Source: Icerya purchasi (taxonomy: Eukaryota; Arthropoda; Insecta; Hemiptera; Monophlebidae). From it: DNA of 64,000 nt. Made by a program: the position numbers and the translations under genes. A model generated the notes under the pieces. That model had not been told where the DNA came from, ran no database searches, and saw only the letters and a program-made list of their open reading frames with translations. Shown here one piece after another: positions 12,170-24,329 of this stretch. Location of the stretch: assembly GCA_039619475.1 (NCBI GenBank), contig CM077115.1, forward strand, positions 39,194,444 through 39,258,443, given 5' to 3'. How positions within the stretch are numbered: position 1 is the stretch's first letter; every line of letters begins with the position of its first letter.

Positions 12170-12430
12170 CATTTCTTCTTTTTAAGAGCGCGGGGTCCCC
12201 GAAGCCTGCGACCCGGGGCTATAGTCTCCCTTAGCCTGGATCTGGTCCTGCCAACGATATGATAATTCAATAGATATAAGTAAGTAACCAGGCGGTCAGA
12301 AATGGAACTTACAAAGTACATCACCAACGGAACAACTAAAGGTAATGGGAAGGAAATGATATAGGTTGTTTTTTATGGGAAGTAGGAAGACCCAAAGCTA
12401 AAAGTTGGGCGTATAGAAGGAAGCACTTTT
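12170..12430 (-). mobile_element. LINE 3' end, pyrimidine-rich family, copy
   Basis: The block AACCAGGCGGTCAGAAATGG...GGTAATGGGAAGGAA...AGACCCAAAGCTAAAAGTTGGGCGTA matches 38310-38455 on the same strand with scattered changes. On the minus strand it encodes a degraded ...SFPLPLVVPLVMYFVSSISDRLV C-terminus. This corresponds to SFPSPDIIPVLQSFLNSVSNRLSI at 3330-3399 and to the 39477-39746 tail. It is therefore another dead 3' fragment of the same LINE family. Confidence 0.6.
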
Positions 12431-12789
12431 AATAATTTTCTTGGTCATTTTTTTTAAAAGTGTAGTATATGTGCGAAGGTATTTCAATAAGCGAATGGAA
12501 AAGGTGATGTAGAAGGGAAATAAAATCGGCCATCGTGGTGGCAGTGGTATTGTTCAATTAGTACACCTGTTTTGGCTATACAAATGATCGGTTGTTTCCA
12601 GTGTTGCTTTTCAGTGATCGCGAACTTGCGGAACTACCACTGCTCAATTCCATACGCGTTCTGTGATTCGTTTTTTGCTTTCTAAAAACGTTAAACCCTG
12701 TGAAATATATCGGAGAATACAGCTACGGTAATTCATGCATGACTCCTTTAATCATCGATTGGGCAGTTCAAAAAGAGGCACCAAAGTGT

Positions 12790-13480
12790 AGAGAGTGAAC
12801 AGTTCAGCAGACGACTAATTGAGTTCCGACTCTGATCTGAATAAAAAACGTTGATAGGTTCATTTTGGAAAACAGACGATTTTCAATCAAATATGAATTG
12901 GGTGCTAGTGATAATTCCTAAATTTTGTCAAAAACTTGCGCCGGATAAATGTCGTTCAGAAAGAAATTCGTTTAAAAATCTATTCAAAGCTCAAAAAATG
13001 AAGAAGCAAGTCATTTTTAGAGAGAATTATAACCAGTGACGGGGGAGACGTGAGTGAATTATTATGAACCGGAATTGGATGGTTTTTCCAACTCACCTAC
13101 AGCATAGAGATTCGAGTCGCGTCCATCTGCAAACAAAATGCTTTTGACCGTGTTTTGGAACCTTTGGAAAATGAATGAGCAAGCAATTAAGACCTGCCAT
13201 TAAGTAAAAACGTCGAGAATTGATCACAAAAGGGGCCATCTTCTCATCTTCCACCATGGCAATCATATACTGTCCATATAACGCAGGAATTTTTGAAAAA
13301 ACTAGGTTGGGAGCTTCTTCCATATCCGTCAAAGAGCCCTGATTTAGCGCTGTGCGACTACTAACTTTTCGGATTTATGAAAATGTTTTTACGAAGTTCG
13401 CAGATAATGAAGGCATGTGGAAACCTTTTTCCGCAGTCAACCTAAATAGTTCGATGAAAAAGGTACAATTGTTCCACACC
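12790..13480 (+). pseudogene. Decayed mariner-type transposase
   Basis: Plus-strand remnant of a DD34D-type mariner transposase with many stops and frameshifts. The clearest part, at about 13276-13395, reads HITQEFLKKLGWELLPYPSKSPDLALCDY, a stop, then LFGFMKMFLRSS. This is the segment around the third catalytic aspartate (CDY). A LHHDNA-like segment just upstream appears as FHHGNH, so the second catalytic D has become G. The N-terminal part at about 12850-13040 has only faint similarity. I did not find matching TIRs, so element boundaries are unknown. Confidence 0.6.
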
Positions 13481-14650
13481 ACCTTATACCATCCGATTTG
13501 ATTATTATTAAAATTATTCGTATTATTCTTCTTCTTATTATTATTATTGCCCTCAGTTAGTAAGCCCAAAAATAAAAATTTCACGCCAAAATATACAGAA
13601 CGTCGGTATTATACCGGTGATGATTTGTAATAATATTTCTGGAATTTAATTACACTTGTTTTTATTGTACTCAAGTGTCAAGAATTAACTTAGAGACGAA
13701 TAAAATGTAATAATATACAAAAAAAAGCACAAAGCTATCGCGTGTCATGCGTATAATATTGTTGCTAAATATCTGACCGCTTATGAAATTTATTGGTTGA
13801 TTTTTAAATCAGATCCGAAGAAGGCTCGGTCGATATGTATGTCATTAAACGTATTAGCAAAGTTTTTTTCCCTTTTTTTTGTCTCAGCTTTGGCCATTTA
13901 GCCGCTTTTTAGCAATCTCGCGATAAAATAAATTTGATCACAATATATATTTATAGTGCGTGATTTCGAAATATTACGCTAAATCTTAATATTGAAAAAA
14001 AAATAGAGTGAATATTCGTATTGCGTATTAGTGTGATGTGTTTTTAAATGTTGTGGCGGAATTCAAGAATACTACTTTAATTGACCTGCAATTTCGTGAC
14101 AAAATCGAGCAAAGTTCGGTCTCCAAGTGTACACTAATATTTCACTCATTCTACCAAACATATGAGACGTTGCTGCGGTGGCTACGAAAAGATAGAAAGA
14201 ACCGATGTAATGGAATTTAAATGGGAATTACGTATAAATACGAGGTTAGTAGAGTCTGAATATTAGGAGGTGACGGATTAACACCGGAACGGATTCCAAG
14301 TAGCTTTGGAGAAATTCCATCGAGGAGAATAAAGTCGCTTGAAATAAATAGTGGAGAGAAGATAAACAAGAGTTAAAAGAATGAGAACAGAGTAAGTACC
14401 GCAGGAGAATTCCTAACGGTCCTCCAGATATAATTACAGTGGGGAAAGAAATCAAGGGAACTACTAGAGATGGATGCGTTCCAAGAACAGAGGTTTTTTT
14501 TAGAAAAGATCATTAACGTAAGTCCCCAGAAAGGATAGACTATTTGAAGAAACCGTTGGTTAATAAAAGATGTGCAACCACACAAAAGCGAATGCCAATA
14601 TCCATCGATGACAAATACGTGTAGCACATGTAAAAGCACTATTTTTTTTT
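13481..14650. other. No confident gene; possible LINE upstream sequence
   Basis: AT-rich with a short (AAT)-type run near 13500-13548. The section 14250-14560 contains purine-rich sequence whose plus-strand frames faintly resemble the region upstream of a LINE reverse transcriptase. It could be the 5' part of the remnant at 15040-15960, but frames are broken and I cannot establish this. Confidence 0.3.
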
Positions 14651-14853
14651 TGTACATATTTTATACATATTTTATATATATTTTATACATGTTTTATATA
14701 TATTTTATACATATTTTATACATATTTTATACATATTTTATACATATTTTATACATATTTTATACATATTTTATACATATTTCATACATATTTCATACAT
14801 ATTTTATATATATTTTATACATATTTTATACATATTTTATACATATTTTGCAT
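14648..14853 (+). repeat. 11-bp minisatellite (TTTTATACATA)n
   Basis: About 18 tandem units of TTTTATACATA with occasional variants (TATATA or TTCATACATA). The run lies between purine-rich DNA and the decayed LINE at 15040. Translation gives an artificial Tyr/Ile/Phe-rich open frame, which is not a gene. Confidence 0.9.
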
Positions 14854-15039
14854 GTAAGTTTACCTGAAAAGGGTAAAACTAAAAGGTCATTTAATGAATA
14901 AGATTTAAGGAGCATATCTATATGTTACGTAAGTTCGCTAAACATATAATTCTGAAAAAAAGCACCAAATTAGTAATATTATCAAAAAGCACGTAGAGGA
15001 CATTAGCAACTTATATAAAAACAACATAAGTGCTATGAG

Positions 15040-15960
15040 AGTCAATATCAATTTGCAACCTTTTACACTGAGTAGAAAAGTTAGGCAAGGATGTTCGCTA
15101 TCTCCCGTTCTATTCAACATATAGTCTGAATAAGTGATACAGGAAATTCTCGAGGATTGGGAAGGAGGAATAACATAGGCGTAAGATTAACAACATTTAT
15201 TACGCGGACGATATAGGATTGATAGCGTCGTCTAAAAAAGAATTAGCGGGAGTTCACGAATAGGTTGAAAACTATAAGCGAAAATTACAATTTTTTAGTG
15301 AACCAAGCAAAGCCGAAAATAACGATAATAGACCGGGCCACAAGGAACCAGCCGCAAACGAAGGAAACTGAGGAGTATGAAGTAGTAGACGAATTTAATT
15401 ACCTTAGAGTTACAAACACGGGAGGTAGCGAAAAAGAAAACCACAGACGTATTGCGATAACGAGAGCTACAACGATAGAACATAAAATATGGAAGGATAA
15501 AAAAATAACGAAAAAGAACACCAAGTTAAAATAAGTTAATGCACTAATGTTTCCGGTTGCAACGTATGCATCAGAAACTTGGACCATCAAAAAAACAGAT
15601 GCAATCCGGATTATACCTTTGAGATGGAAGTATATAGGAAAATGCTTCGAATACCATAGATGGCACGCCGAACTAATAAATTAATTCTAGTAGAATTAAA
15701 AATAGAAACTAGGCTGCTATATAAAATAAATGGAAATACGATCAGACACTTCGGACATACAGCAAGAAACATAAACTCGCTGGAAAGAATCATTATGCAA
15801 GGATCCAGAGAAAGATGCCCAATGCGATGATGGGACGATCAAGTAAACACACTAACTCGGTAGGACGTGTCAGATGCATTTCACGTGGCAATGGATAGAT
15901 GGGAGAAAATCGTTAGGGAAATATGATGTCACCACGTCCTTAGGCAGGACCGTGGACTTC
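15040..15960 (+). pseudogene. Decayed LINE reverse transcriptase C-terminal half
   Basis: Plus-strand remnant with frameshifts. A reverse transcriptase motif VRQGCSLSPVLFNI is encoded at about 15075-15122. DEFNYLRVTNTGGSEKENHRRIAITRATT follows at about 15389-15475, then PVATYASETWTIKKTDAIR, RIPWMARRTNK, and IRHFGHTARNINSLERIIMQGSRE at about 15740-15810. This order (thumb region, RRIA, ASETWT, RIPWxxRxTN, GHxxR) is typical of RTE- or L1-like LINEs. The catalytic [FY]ADD appears as YADD around 15198-15212 (tat tac gcg gac gat). No poly(A) is seen at the 3' end. Confidence 0.65.
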
Positions 15961-16565
15961 ATGATGTTGATCATCAAAGAGAACACGACTATATGCTGAA
16001 AATAAATCGATATCATAAGAAACTGGATTTCGCTGAAAGCTGTTTTACGTACGCGTAAAAATATTATTTTTACGTTTTTCTATGTCTAGCTTTCACCGTC
16101 AGGCGTAAAAATATTATAAATAATTCATCATCTAAAAATTGCTTAATATTTGAATTTCCTACGCGGTTTTATTTTCATTTTCGCTACTTTGTAATATTCA
16201 AATTTTCTGTTCATTTAATTACTGACTATGCTTATCGATCTGATGCGCTATTATCTAGTCGATTACCCATGTTTGCAATTTTATATTTAATGCACTATGC
16301 GCCATGAATGCGGTTCATCGAGTGCATCCGAAATCAGTTGATGTTTTATTACATTTGCACGGGGACTTAAACGAGTTAATATGTCGTAGCCAGCTACCGT
16401 GCCAATCAGCGGTGTTGCAGCGGTATTTCGTTCGGGTAGAATCGGGTTTGACTACGGCATATTCGAAAAATTTTGAAAAATAAAAAATTTCATTTGCGCT
16501 AGGTTACTGTTTTCACAAAATTTTGTATTTCGACTACTTCATGAAAATAGCAATACCCATTTGTG
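15961..16565. other. No gene; spacer with a short palindrome
   Basis: AT-rich with no coding similarity. A perfect palindrome, CGTAAAAATA-T-TATTTTTACG, lies at 16054-16074. It is nested within GAAAGCT...AGCTTTC and followed by a repeat of GCGTAAAAATATTA. Confidence 0.5.
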
Positions 16566-16569
16566 TCTC

Positions 16570-17529
16570 TGCCCACCGTTGGAGAATGTAAATGATTATA
16601 AATATCTAGGTATATACATATATTGATAAAAATTTGAACTGGAAAAAACACATTCAAAGTTTAAACTGGAAAATAAGGTCATTCCAACTTTATATAAAAT
16701 AAAGCAGGTATATTAACACATCGAACACTACGTACATACTATAATTCAATAATAAGGTCAAGAATATTATACGGAATTCAAATATGAGGAGAGGCTAAAA
16801 AAACAGAAACAAATAAAATATGTAAAATACAGAAGAGGTGTTTGAAACTTATACTATATCCTACTGGAAGCAAAACGATTTTAGATCAGTTATGTGTGGA
16901 AGGAAAACGATGAAATGTCTCCGAAAATGTATTATTTCTTTTAAAGATTACTAGACATTTAAGGTGTCAATAATATTGAATTACCATCCAGAAAAAAGGA
17001 TTCCATTAAACAAGAGACCAAAGTAATACATACGATATTTATCCCCGCGGTGTAAATCTACGAATATCATATCCCTAATCATCTACTAGAGGAAAAAAAA
17101 AATGGTGTGTGGAAAAAGGAGGTTCAAAAATGCCTGAAGGAATGGTGCAAAGTTTGAAGATCAAGTATAGCCCACTGCCCTTTATTTGTATTTATTTACG
17201 GACATTAACCCTGTTTCTATCGTATCTATCCTAATATCCCACAAAAGATCACGTTATCGATTTAAAATATTAAGCTATCTGCATTTTCGGTGTACACATA
17301 TGTTATATATATATATTACGTGGCGTCTTATGTATTAATATGCGTATGTATACTATTAACTAATGTTTTAAATCATTTTTGTGATTTATAGAATAAGTTC
17401 AGTTTTAATTTTTGTATTCTGTTCCTATCTCTTAAATAAACGCTAATAAGAGTGTTGGGCACTCACACAACGGGCATATTTGCCCAGTGAGACCCATAAT
17501 TTATTTAAAAAAAAAAAAAAAAAAAAAAA
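16570..17529 (+). mobile_element. LINE 3' end with structured 3' UTR and poly(A)
   Basis: Plus-strand LINE remnant. Broken frames give NVNDYKYLGIYI near 16577, then LRTYYNSIIRSRILYGIQIWGEAKK-like sequence, then KICKIQKRCLKLILYPTGSKTILDQL at about 16800-16890. These are the region downstream of the reverse transcriptase in many LINEs. A C-terminal IPNHLLEEKKNGVWKKEVQKCLKEW-like tail is at about 17070-17150. The 3' UTR ends in nested stems (TGGGCACTCAC...GTGAGACCCA around GGGCATATTTGCCC) and an A run at 17507-17529. The terminal block resembles the one at 52350-52405. Confidence 0.65.
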
Positions 17530-18845
17530 TTTGTTTAAGATGGTATGGAAAATTATACACAACCGATTTACGTCGTTCGTAATTGTTCTTTTTTCTCTGA
17601 TTTAATTATACTCTGTTTCGGATCCACTAATGTCGGATCGATTTTGCTGAAGCGTTAGTGTATATTCAACTGATCGACAGCGGCGGAAAGAATTACGACG
17701 GATGATTTAAACCAGGGTGGTACTGCACATCGATCCGAGTTAACAGTGTGCCTAAGCCGGTACCGTTAGGAACTCGGGGTGACCTGTCGCCCAATTGAGT
17801 AATGCTAAATGATTGCGAAAGAACCGGCGACATGTTTGCCGCGTGTACGCTGGCTAATTATTGGAATGATTAAAAACGGCGAATAAATCTGCGACGCTGA
17901 CGTGGTTTTTTAACATTTAAATTGAAAACTTTCCAACATTAAAAAGCGGGGGGGGCAAGTTGGACGATGGATGACGGTGCGTAGTTAAAGCGCTTTAAAG
18001 AATCGTCGACGAATTTCCAGCGACGAGCGCGGATTTAGAGCTTTATGGCCGAAACGTGACCGGAATTCTGCGAGATGTCTTGTTTTTCTGCGTTCCGTTT
18101 TGTCGGTCGGCACTTTTTCCGTTTCTACCTGTGCGACCCTCGAACGGGCGCGCTCGCAGAGGCCCAAAAAGTGTTTGGCGCGAGCTGCGAGGCCGCGGCT
18201 ACAAAAGTATTCGAATGACAATGACACCGAATTCGTTCGATTCATTTACATAATAATTTTGTCGTCGCCCGGGCATCGTTGTTCGTTCGTTATTTTCTCG
18301 ATAGCGTTTGTTGTTTTAGCAGCAGCAGCAGCAGCCTTGATCCACGACGGCCAGTGTTGTTAGGAGCGGCAGCGGAGGGCAGCACACAGAAAATTACAGA
18401 TTAAGCGAATGACGAAATTTAATTAAATTTTCAATTTCATCGAGTTTATAAGGTCGAAAACGACATCGAAAACAATCTTGTCCATATCCGTATGTGCCGG
18501 TACGAGGTTAGAATCCTAAATTATACTGCGGCTATTGGTTGGCCGGCGAACCCTGAACCATACGCGAAGGATCTGGTCTTTCTTATTAAAACTTTGACGA
18601 GCGCGCTCCCCTGGAATTCACACGGTGTAATGCCATTTTAATTAAAACGCCTGTTAGTTAAGATGAATTACATGCCGGAGTAAAAAAGCGACCTTATCCT
18701 AATGAGGTTGCCTGAAAACTGCCCTTCTCATTCGACTCGTTTTTTGAGAAATTTCTGTTAAAATGAAATGTTCCGCCTGTTTAGATGTAGTCTTCTAATT
18801 GGCCTATAGATTCGGCCCGCAGAGACATGCGTGTAATATGTATAT
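17530..18845. other. No gene found; includes a CpG-rich patch at 17985-18380
   Basis: The patch at about 17985-18380 is much richer in CpG (GTCGACG, GAGCGCGG, CGGGCGCGCTCGC) than the flanks and ends in an AGC repeat at about 18319-18335. Three overlapping open frames of 65-87 codons occur in different frames, none with a recognisable domain. CpG-rich patches in AT-rich insect DNA often mark promoters or 5' exons, but I see no convincing core promoter or splice pattern. Confidence 0.35.
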
Positions 18846-19136
18846 ATTAATTACAACGTGTAATTCTTGGGCCGGCCCGCATTCGATTTTGTAATGAAAG
18901 AAAGTCCAAAAAAAAAAAAAAAAAAATGTCCCTATTTTATGTAACGAAAGTTAAATGTTGTTAGGATAGTATTTTTGTGATTGTGTTATTTTTTTTTTTT
19001 TTTTTGTGTCCACGCCGGTAAGAATGAGGTTGTAAATTTTGATCATTTTACACAAAGTATAGAAGAGAAAGAGGTAGAAATGTAATCAAGGAGCAAAGCC
19101 TCTTGCAAGGCTAAAGTGGCCGAGTTATGTATATAT
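18846..19136 (+). repeat. Family A repeat, copy 3
   Basis: Plus-strand copy starting with TTAATTACAACGTGTAATTC. The conserved TATGTAACGAAAGTTAAATG, GTTGTAAATTTTGATCATTT and ACAAAGTATAGAAGAGAAAG blocks follow. The end is GGCTAAAGTGGCCGAGTTAT. It has internal A and T runs at 18908-18926 and 18990-19005. Its tail runs into TATATATC and then an A run (19149-19174) instead of a long (TA)n. Confidence 0.7.
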
Positions 19137-19140
19137 CGGG

Positions 19141-19174
<34 letters not shown>

Positions 19175-19343
19175 GCGGTGAAAGTTTGCATTTATAGAAA
19201 CAAATAAGGCGAAAAAGGTTTTTCATTTTTCAGATCGCCACCTATGAACATTAGCTCAGCGCACTAGTTAAAAAGTTACTATATAGGTACATATATAAAA
19301 ACGCGAATCCGGAAATAGTAGAACATGTAAATTGGGAAGTTGA

Positions 19344-19711
19344 AATTTGAAAGAATAATCATTTATTTAATAATTATTTGTTTAATAATTATTTATTTAA
19401 TAATTAGTTATTTAATAATTAGTTATTTAATAATTATTTATTATAAATAGTAAATAGCTACGATACAAAGTCAGCACGACGCAGAGTTGTCTAGTGTAAT
19501 TATGTAGATAGAACACTAATAATTTGGTGGTTACAAGTTCAATACCAAGATTGGTTAGAAGTTCTTTTTTCTAACTTTATTTACAACTACAATGTAATGT
19601 ACGAAGCTAAATATCTTCTGTTATATACACTGCAGAGTCAAATGATTTTAAGAAAATTGTACTAGTTATTTACATTACATTATTTTTAATAAATAATTAT
19701 TCTTTCAAATT
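19344..19711. mobile_element. About 370-bp TIR element with internal tandem repeats
   Basis: Inverted ends AATTTGAAAGAATAAT[C/T]ATT at 19344-19366 and 19689-19711 match at 22 of 23 positions. Just inside the left end, a 14-15-bp unit (TTATTTAATAATTA) repeats about five times (19363-19440). The centre (19480-19560) contains a sequence with weak pol III box A/B similarity (TAGTGTAATTATGTAG... AGTTCAATACC). No coding frame. It may be a MITE or a SINE caught inside an AT-rich inverted repeat. Confidence 0.6.
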
Positions 19712-22700
19712 GCAATATCGCAATGTATACGTACTATTATTTTCGGCTTTGCATGTAATTAGGCGAAAATTCCAATAAAAATAATAAAATTATAAAATTT
19801 CTTTATTATTTGAGATGAAATTTCAATGTTGAAAAGGTTATACATTATTGCTAGGTATCTGATATTATTTTTATATTTATTCGGCCATATTCGGTGGAAT
19901 ATCACCTTTATTATAAAGTGGTATTTATTTTTACTTCTGTGTTCAGCCAAAGATGGACGGTACTAAATTGATATATTTTTATATATTTAATCGTTTGTTA
20001 TTGGTAAACTTAATTTTTTAAATTATTTATAATTCTAATAAACAGATATGATTTTAAAAGTGCTATATAATGAGGAATATTTTAAAAGTATCGAAGATAT
20101 CGGGAAAGAGACTGAATTTAATAATTGTTTGGCTTTGAGAAATTAAACTATACAAAATTAATACGATGGTTATAAGTATGAAAATACTTTCCTAACTGCC
20201 ACACTTACAAAAGCCATGGTACGATTTTATCCTTCAGAATGATCTATTTCCCTTCGATGATTGTGTGTTCTCTCAACTGTTCTTCCCCAATTTAATTAAT
20301 TTCCCTGTTATCCTAGCCTTAGGGCCTGCTCAGTTGTTTGTAATGTACTTTGTAAAACACCTATTTTAAAAGGTAACGACAATACTGCTATTGCGATGTT
20401 CTCTTTTCATTTTCGTTTAATCTTCTTTTTGTACCTTAAAAAATGGGTTTATTTTAAACTGACCTACTTTCTGTTCTCTCGTTGATTTCTCTTCAGTGCC
20501 TGCAGACACTTGAATCCCTATTCTTTTTTATTCATCGATTCTAATTATCTTAACTTGTTAGGTGATAGCCTCCCAGCTTGCAAAAAGGTTAAACCGTTTT
20601 GCTCCTTGCGATAGAATCAGGGGACTGTAAGACTGCTTTTGATCTGAGTTTAACATAACCTACAGATTATTTCGTTCTCAACAACTTTCTTTCATACAAA
20701 AGGTGCTAAAGCTAGATATTTATTCTGAATTTAGCTAAAAAAATATATACCAAAAAAAAACAAACTTCTGTTTCTCTTTTTCACGCTTCGATCCTTTTTC
20801 CCGTTTTCGGAGAATGGCCAAGGCCTCCTCAAATCTTCCCTATTCTAACATTATGTCGACCATAATCTTTCGGTTTATAAATCAATCTCTTTTCGTGTTA
20901 CGCTCCTAGTCGTATTTCACATGAAACATCCCTCACGTAATTATTTTAATTCCGCTCTCAGAATAGGCGGAACTTCCTCTTTTCCATTCTGAAAACATTT
21001 TCCAAGTTTTCTCTTCGTTTCTTTTTAAACCTGTTTAATCACTTTTTTCGATCCGATTCTATTCTTTTACCTTGGAACGCCATTATGGTTATTTCGATCC
21101 TTAAAATACTTCTTCACTTCGTCCATTCATTTGTATCTTCTACGTCAGAAAGCTTTTGGCAAGTAGACATAATTGACTGCTTGAACAATCTGTGTTACCT
21201 AATAACATCTATAGTTTCCGTTCGGGATACATCTCTTTCGACGACTATCATAACATTTTTGGTAGACGTTTAACGTTATTTATCGATAAAAATGTCTCCC
21301 TTCGTTGACATATCCGTTTTTCTGATGTAATGTTTTGTTGTTTTTTTTTTTGAATATCCCCCGTGGTTCTTCTTTTGTTACTAATCTGGCCATCTTTTCA
21401 CACCAGTATTAGCCTAATCTTTCGAATGTTCCTGCATTAATCTAATTTTATTCAATATCTACTTTATCAAAATGCTTTTTTGACCTTAAATATTTCGTTG
21501 ACTAATTTTCAACTTCACTGCTGCCCAATATCATTAGAAAACGCTTTGTCCAGTATCGCCACATTTTCCTTTCCTTTACTAAATCTTCTACTGTCGTCTT
21601 TACTTTTCGTCGTGTTGATCTACTTTTACTAAGCTCCATATTAAATAACGGGGCCCAAAACCATTTTGCTTCCTCTTCCATTAATTCTTTACTGCTTGAC
21701 AGTCGTTTTTTGTTCCATATTCATATTAAGTCCATCTTTACTTGTGCCATCTTTCAAAAGTGTTAAACCGATTAATTTCACGTATGAATTCCGCTCACCT
21801 TGCTTGTACCGGCGCAAGTTATTTCGGTTCATTTTTGTCGGATATCTGAACATGTGTTCTGTTTTTCAGCGTTGATCGTTTTCCAATTTTCCCGAATAAG
21901 TCATATATTGGGAAAATGCGAAAAAAGAAAAAGGATATGTGCGAAGCTGGCATAGAGACTCACTCAATTTCATTCTTGACGATACAATATACTTATACAT
22001 ACATATACATAATGTGTGTAATTAGTAAGATCCCGTATTTTTTAATATTTATGAATTTCAACGGGAGCAAATTGAAAATAATACAAAAATAATTAAACGG
22101 CAAGCGTTTATGTTTGGAAGCCATGACTTCTACTCCAAAACCATTATGTGATAGCACAGCGGAATATATACGAATAAAATCCATCTGAAGTAAATTTTGC
22201 ATAAAAATTAAATAATAGTTAATAAAAAGAATCCGTTAGTTATGTACGATCGTAGGCCATTAGTAATTTTAAGGAAGGTAGGGTGCCTAGAGGTATTGTT
22301 GTACGATATGAATTGGAGCTGTTGGGGACAAGAGTAAATAAGACGCGTTATGATAAATTTCCAGAACGCATTAAACTACTTATTCAGTGATTTTTTTTAT
22401 TTATTTGTTCTCGCGATAAATTTCATTCGTCCGAATGTGCTATGAACGTTGTTTTTGTTATTTTTTAAATTGGAACGTAGACTCTAAGGAAAAGTTCAAA
22501 AGTTGAAAAAAAGTTAAATTTTGACATACGTGTACATCTTCTACAGAGGTAATGAAGGTGATTAGGAGCAAGGGCAAGGATGTTTGTTGCGTAGGAAAGA
22601 GCCAAATTTAAGAGCTGGGGTAGAGACATCTTGACAAGGTCGGTTACTGCAGAATCAAAGTAGGGAGATGAAATAACGGGCAGCATCGGAAAAGAGGAGA

Positions 22701-24195
22701 ATGAAGAAAGATGCAATTGAGACGCACGTGTATCACGGAGGAAATACGATCAACGGGGATGGGAGGAATCGATGAAGAAATATTAAGAATTCCAATAGGA
22801 AAGAAAAAAAGAAAATCAACATTAGAAAAGAAAGAGGACCGGAAGCCATACGTGAAAAATAATATGTATGTCGCGGGCTGAGAATTTATAACAATTTTTC
22901 TAGAACGTCCATGTGGTGATATATATTATTTTCCGAGAAAATGGTAAAAAAAAGTAAACAAATCTCCTGGAGTGCCCCAGCGCGCCAAGCACCGGATAGC
23001 GTCTTTGCAGTCGTCTTTGGCGAACTCGCCTTTGAACATTGCAGACACTATTCGGTTTCTTTATACAACCAACCTATTTCCAACCATTTAACTCTCCGAT
23101 TGCCATAGTGTCGTAATAGCCCCGGCAGCTGTACACGGCACTCAAAAAAAAACGAAAAAAAAAAAAAAAAGTTATAAGCATTGCTGCTGAAAACCAATTA
23201 GAAATTCACCGTCGAAGAAGATGGATAAAAATTCTTGAATTTAAGCGCCGGAATCTTATCTATGAAGAGAAAGTGGGTATTTTATTACGAGTTGGTTTTT
23301 TTTTTTTTTTTTTTTTTTTATCTATAACCATCATCTGTTCGAGTTCGTTAAGAGACGGCGAAAGGAAATGGAGCAGATTATAAAAAGTCGGTGAGGGATG
23401 TTGAACGTTCATCTATTTGGTTGCAAGTAATTGTGTATGTGTTTCCAAAAAAAAAAAAAGGAGATGTGAACTGACGAAACCAGGCGTCGCAGAGAAATGT
23501 ATTATAATTGTCGTTCGTTCGTCTTGCAAAGATATCGCAGAGATAAGTGTCGAACATTTTTTCAGATGGAATTACTACCAAAGACTGCAGACGAGAGAGG
23601 GAGCGACTGGAGATGAACGGAAAAAAAACAACAAAAAACGGTGGACTACGATTGAAACGGCTAGGTTGCTTCGAAGATAATAGGTCGTTCGAAGGTACCG
23701 CTGTTGTAGAGTGTGAGATGATAAATTTCCCGGCAAGAAGATTGATAATGATGGGAAAAGCGTATTTGCGGCCGGATGAGAACGGTGTTGCCAGAGCGAG
23801 AACAAGTCGCCGCGAAATCGATCTGTTTTCGTAGACTGAAATGGGCAACAAATGCGACAAGTTCCGAGTCTCCCCTGCAGTTCCGCAATCGAGCAACCGG
23901 TATGACATTGCTCTGTGTCCTCTGGAAATTGGAAAATTTTTCTCGTTCCCCCGCGCGGAAAATGTCGTCTCGGTTATACTACAACGAACCGACTAAATCA
24001 CCGCTTAAGCGAGCACAACTATCATTATTATCGCTTTAACGACGACCGTTTAAATTGTATTCGCTCGAATGACACCTTCGCCTCCGTTTAAAGTTTCCTC
24101 GTTTTCCCGCCATAAAAATTAGTCCGAAAAATAAAAAAATTAATAAAAACATATATTCAGCCGCTAACCTATTAATCAAACTAATATGTTAATCT
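19712..24195. other. No gene supported; blocks of strong strand asymmetry
   Basis: From about 20230 to 21900 the plus strand is pyrimidine-rich, and from about 22460 to 22870 it is purine-rich. This resembles the composition of the pyrimidine-rich LINE family, but I could not read LINE motifs here. A 176-codon minus-strand frame (23378-23908) passes through a homopolymer and has no recognisable domain. T runs lie at 21341-21352 and 23297-23319, and an A run at about 23145-23170. Very old LINE copies are my leading inference. Confidence 0.4.
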
Positions 24196-24329
24196 ATTTT
24201 TTTCTTTTTCTTTTTTTTTTTTTTTGAGCGATTATTACAATCTTAAAATAAATCTTAAATAAGTAACAAATATAACAACTGGGAAAGGAACGTGAAATAA
24301 AAACTTAGTCCAGTTTTTAGGGATACAGC

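Noticed and set aside
14572..14901. 109-codon frame rich in Tyr/Ile/Phe
   Set aside because: It is the translation of the (TTTTATACATA)n minisatellite.
23378..23908. 176-codon minus-strand open frame, one of the longest not tied to a transposon
   Set aside because: It passes through a homopolymer, overlaps open frames in several other frames, and shows no domain, signal peptide or membrane pattern.
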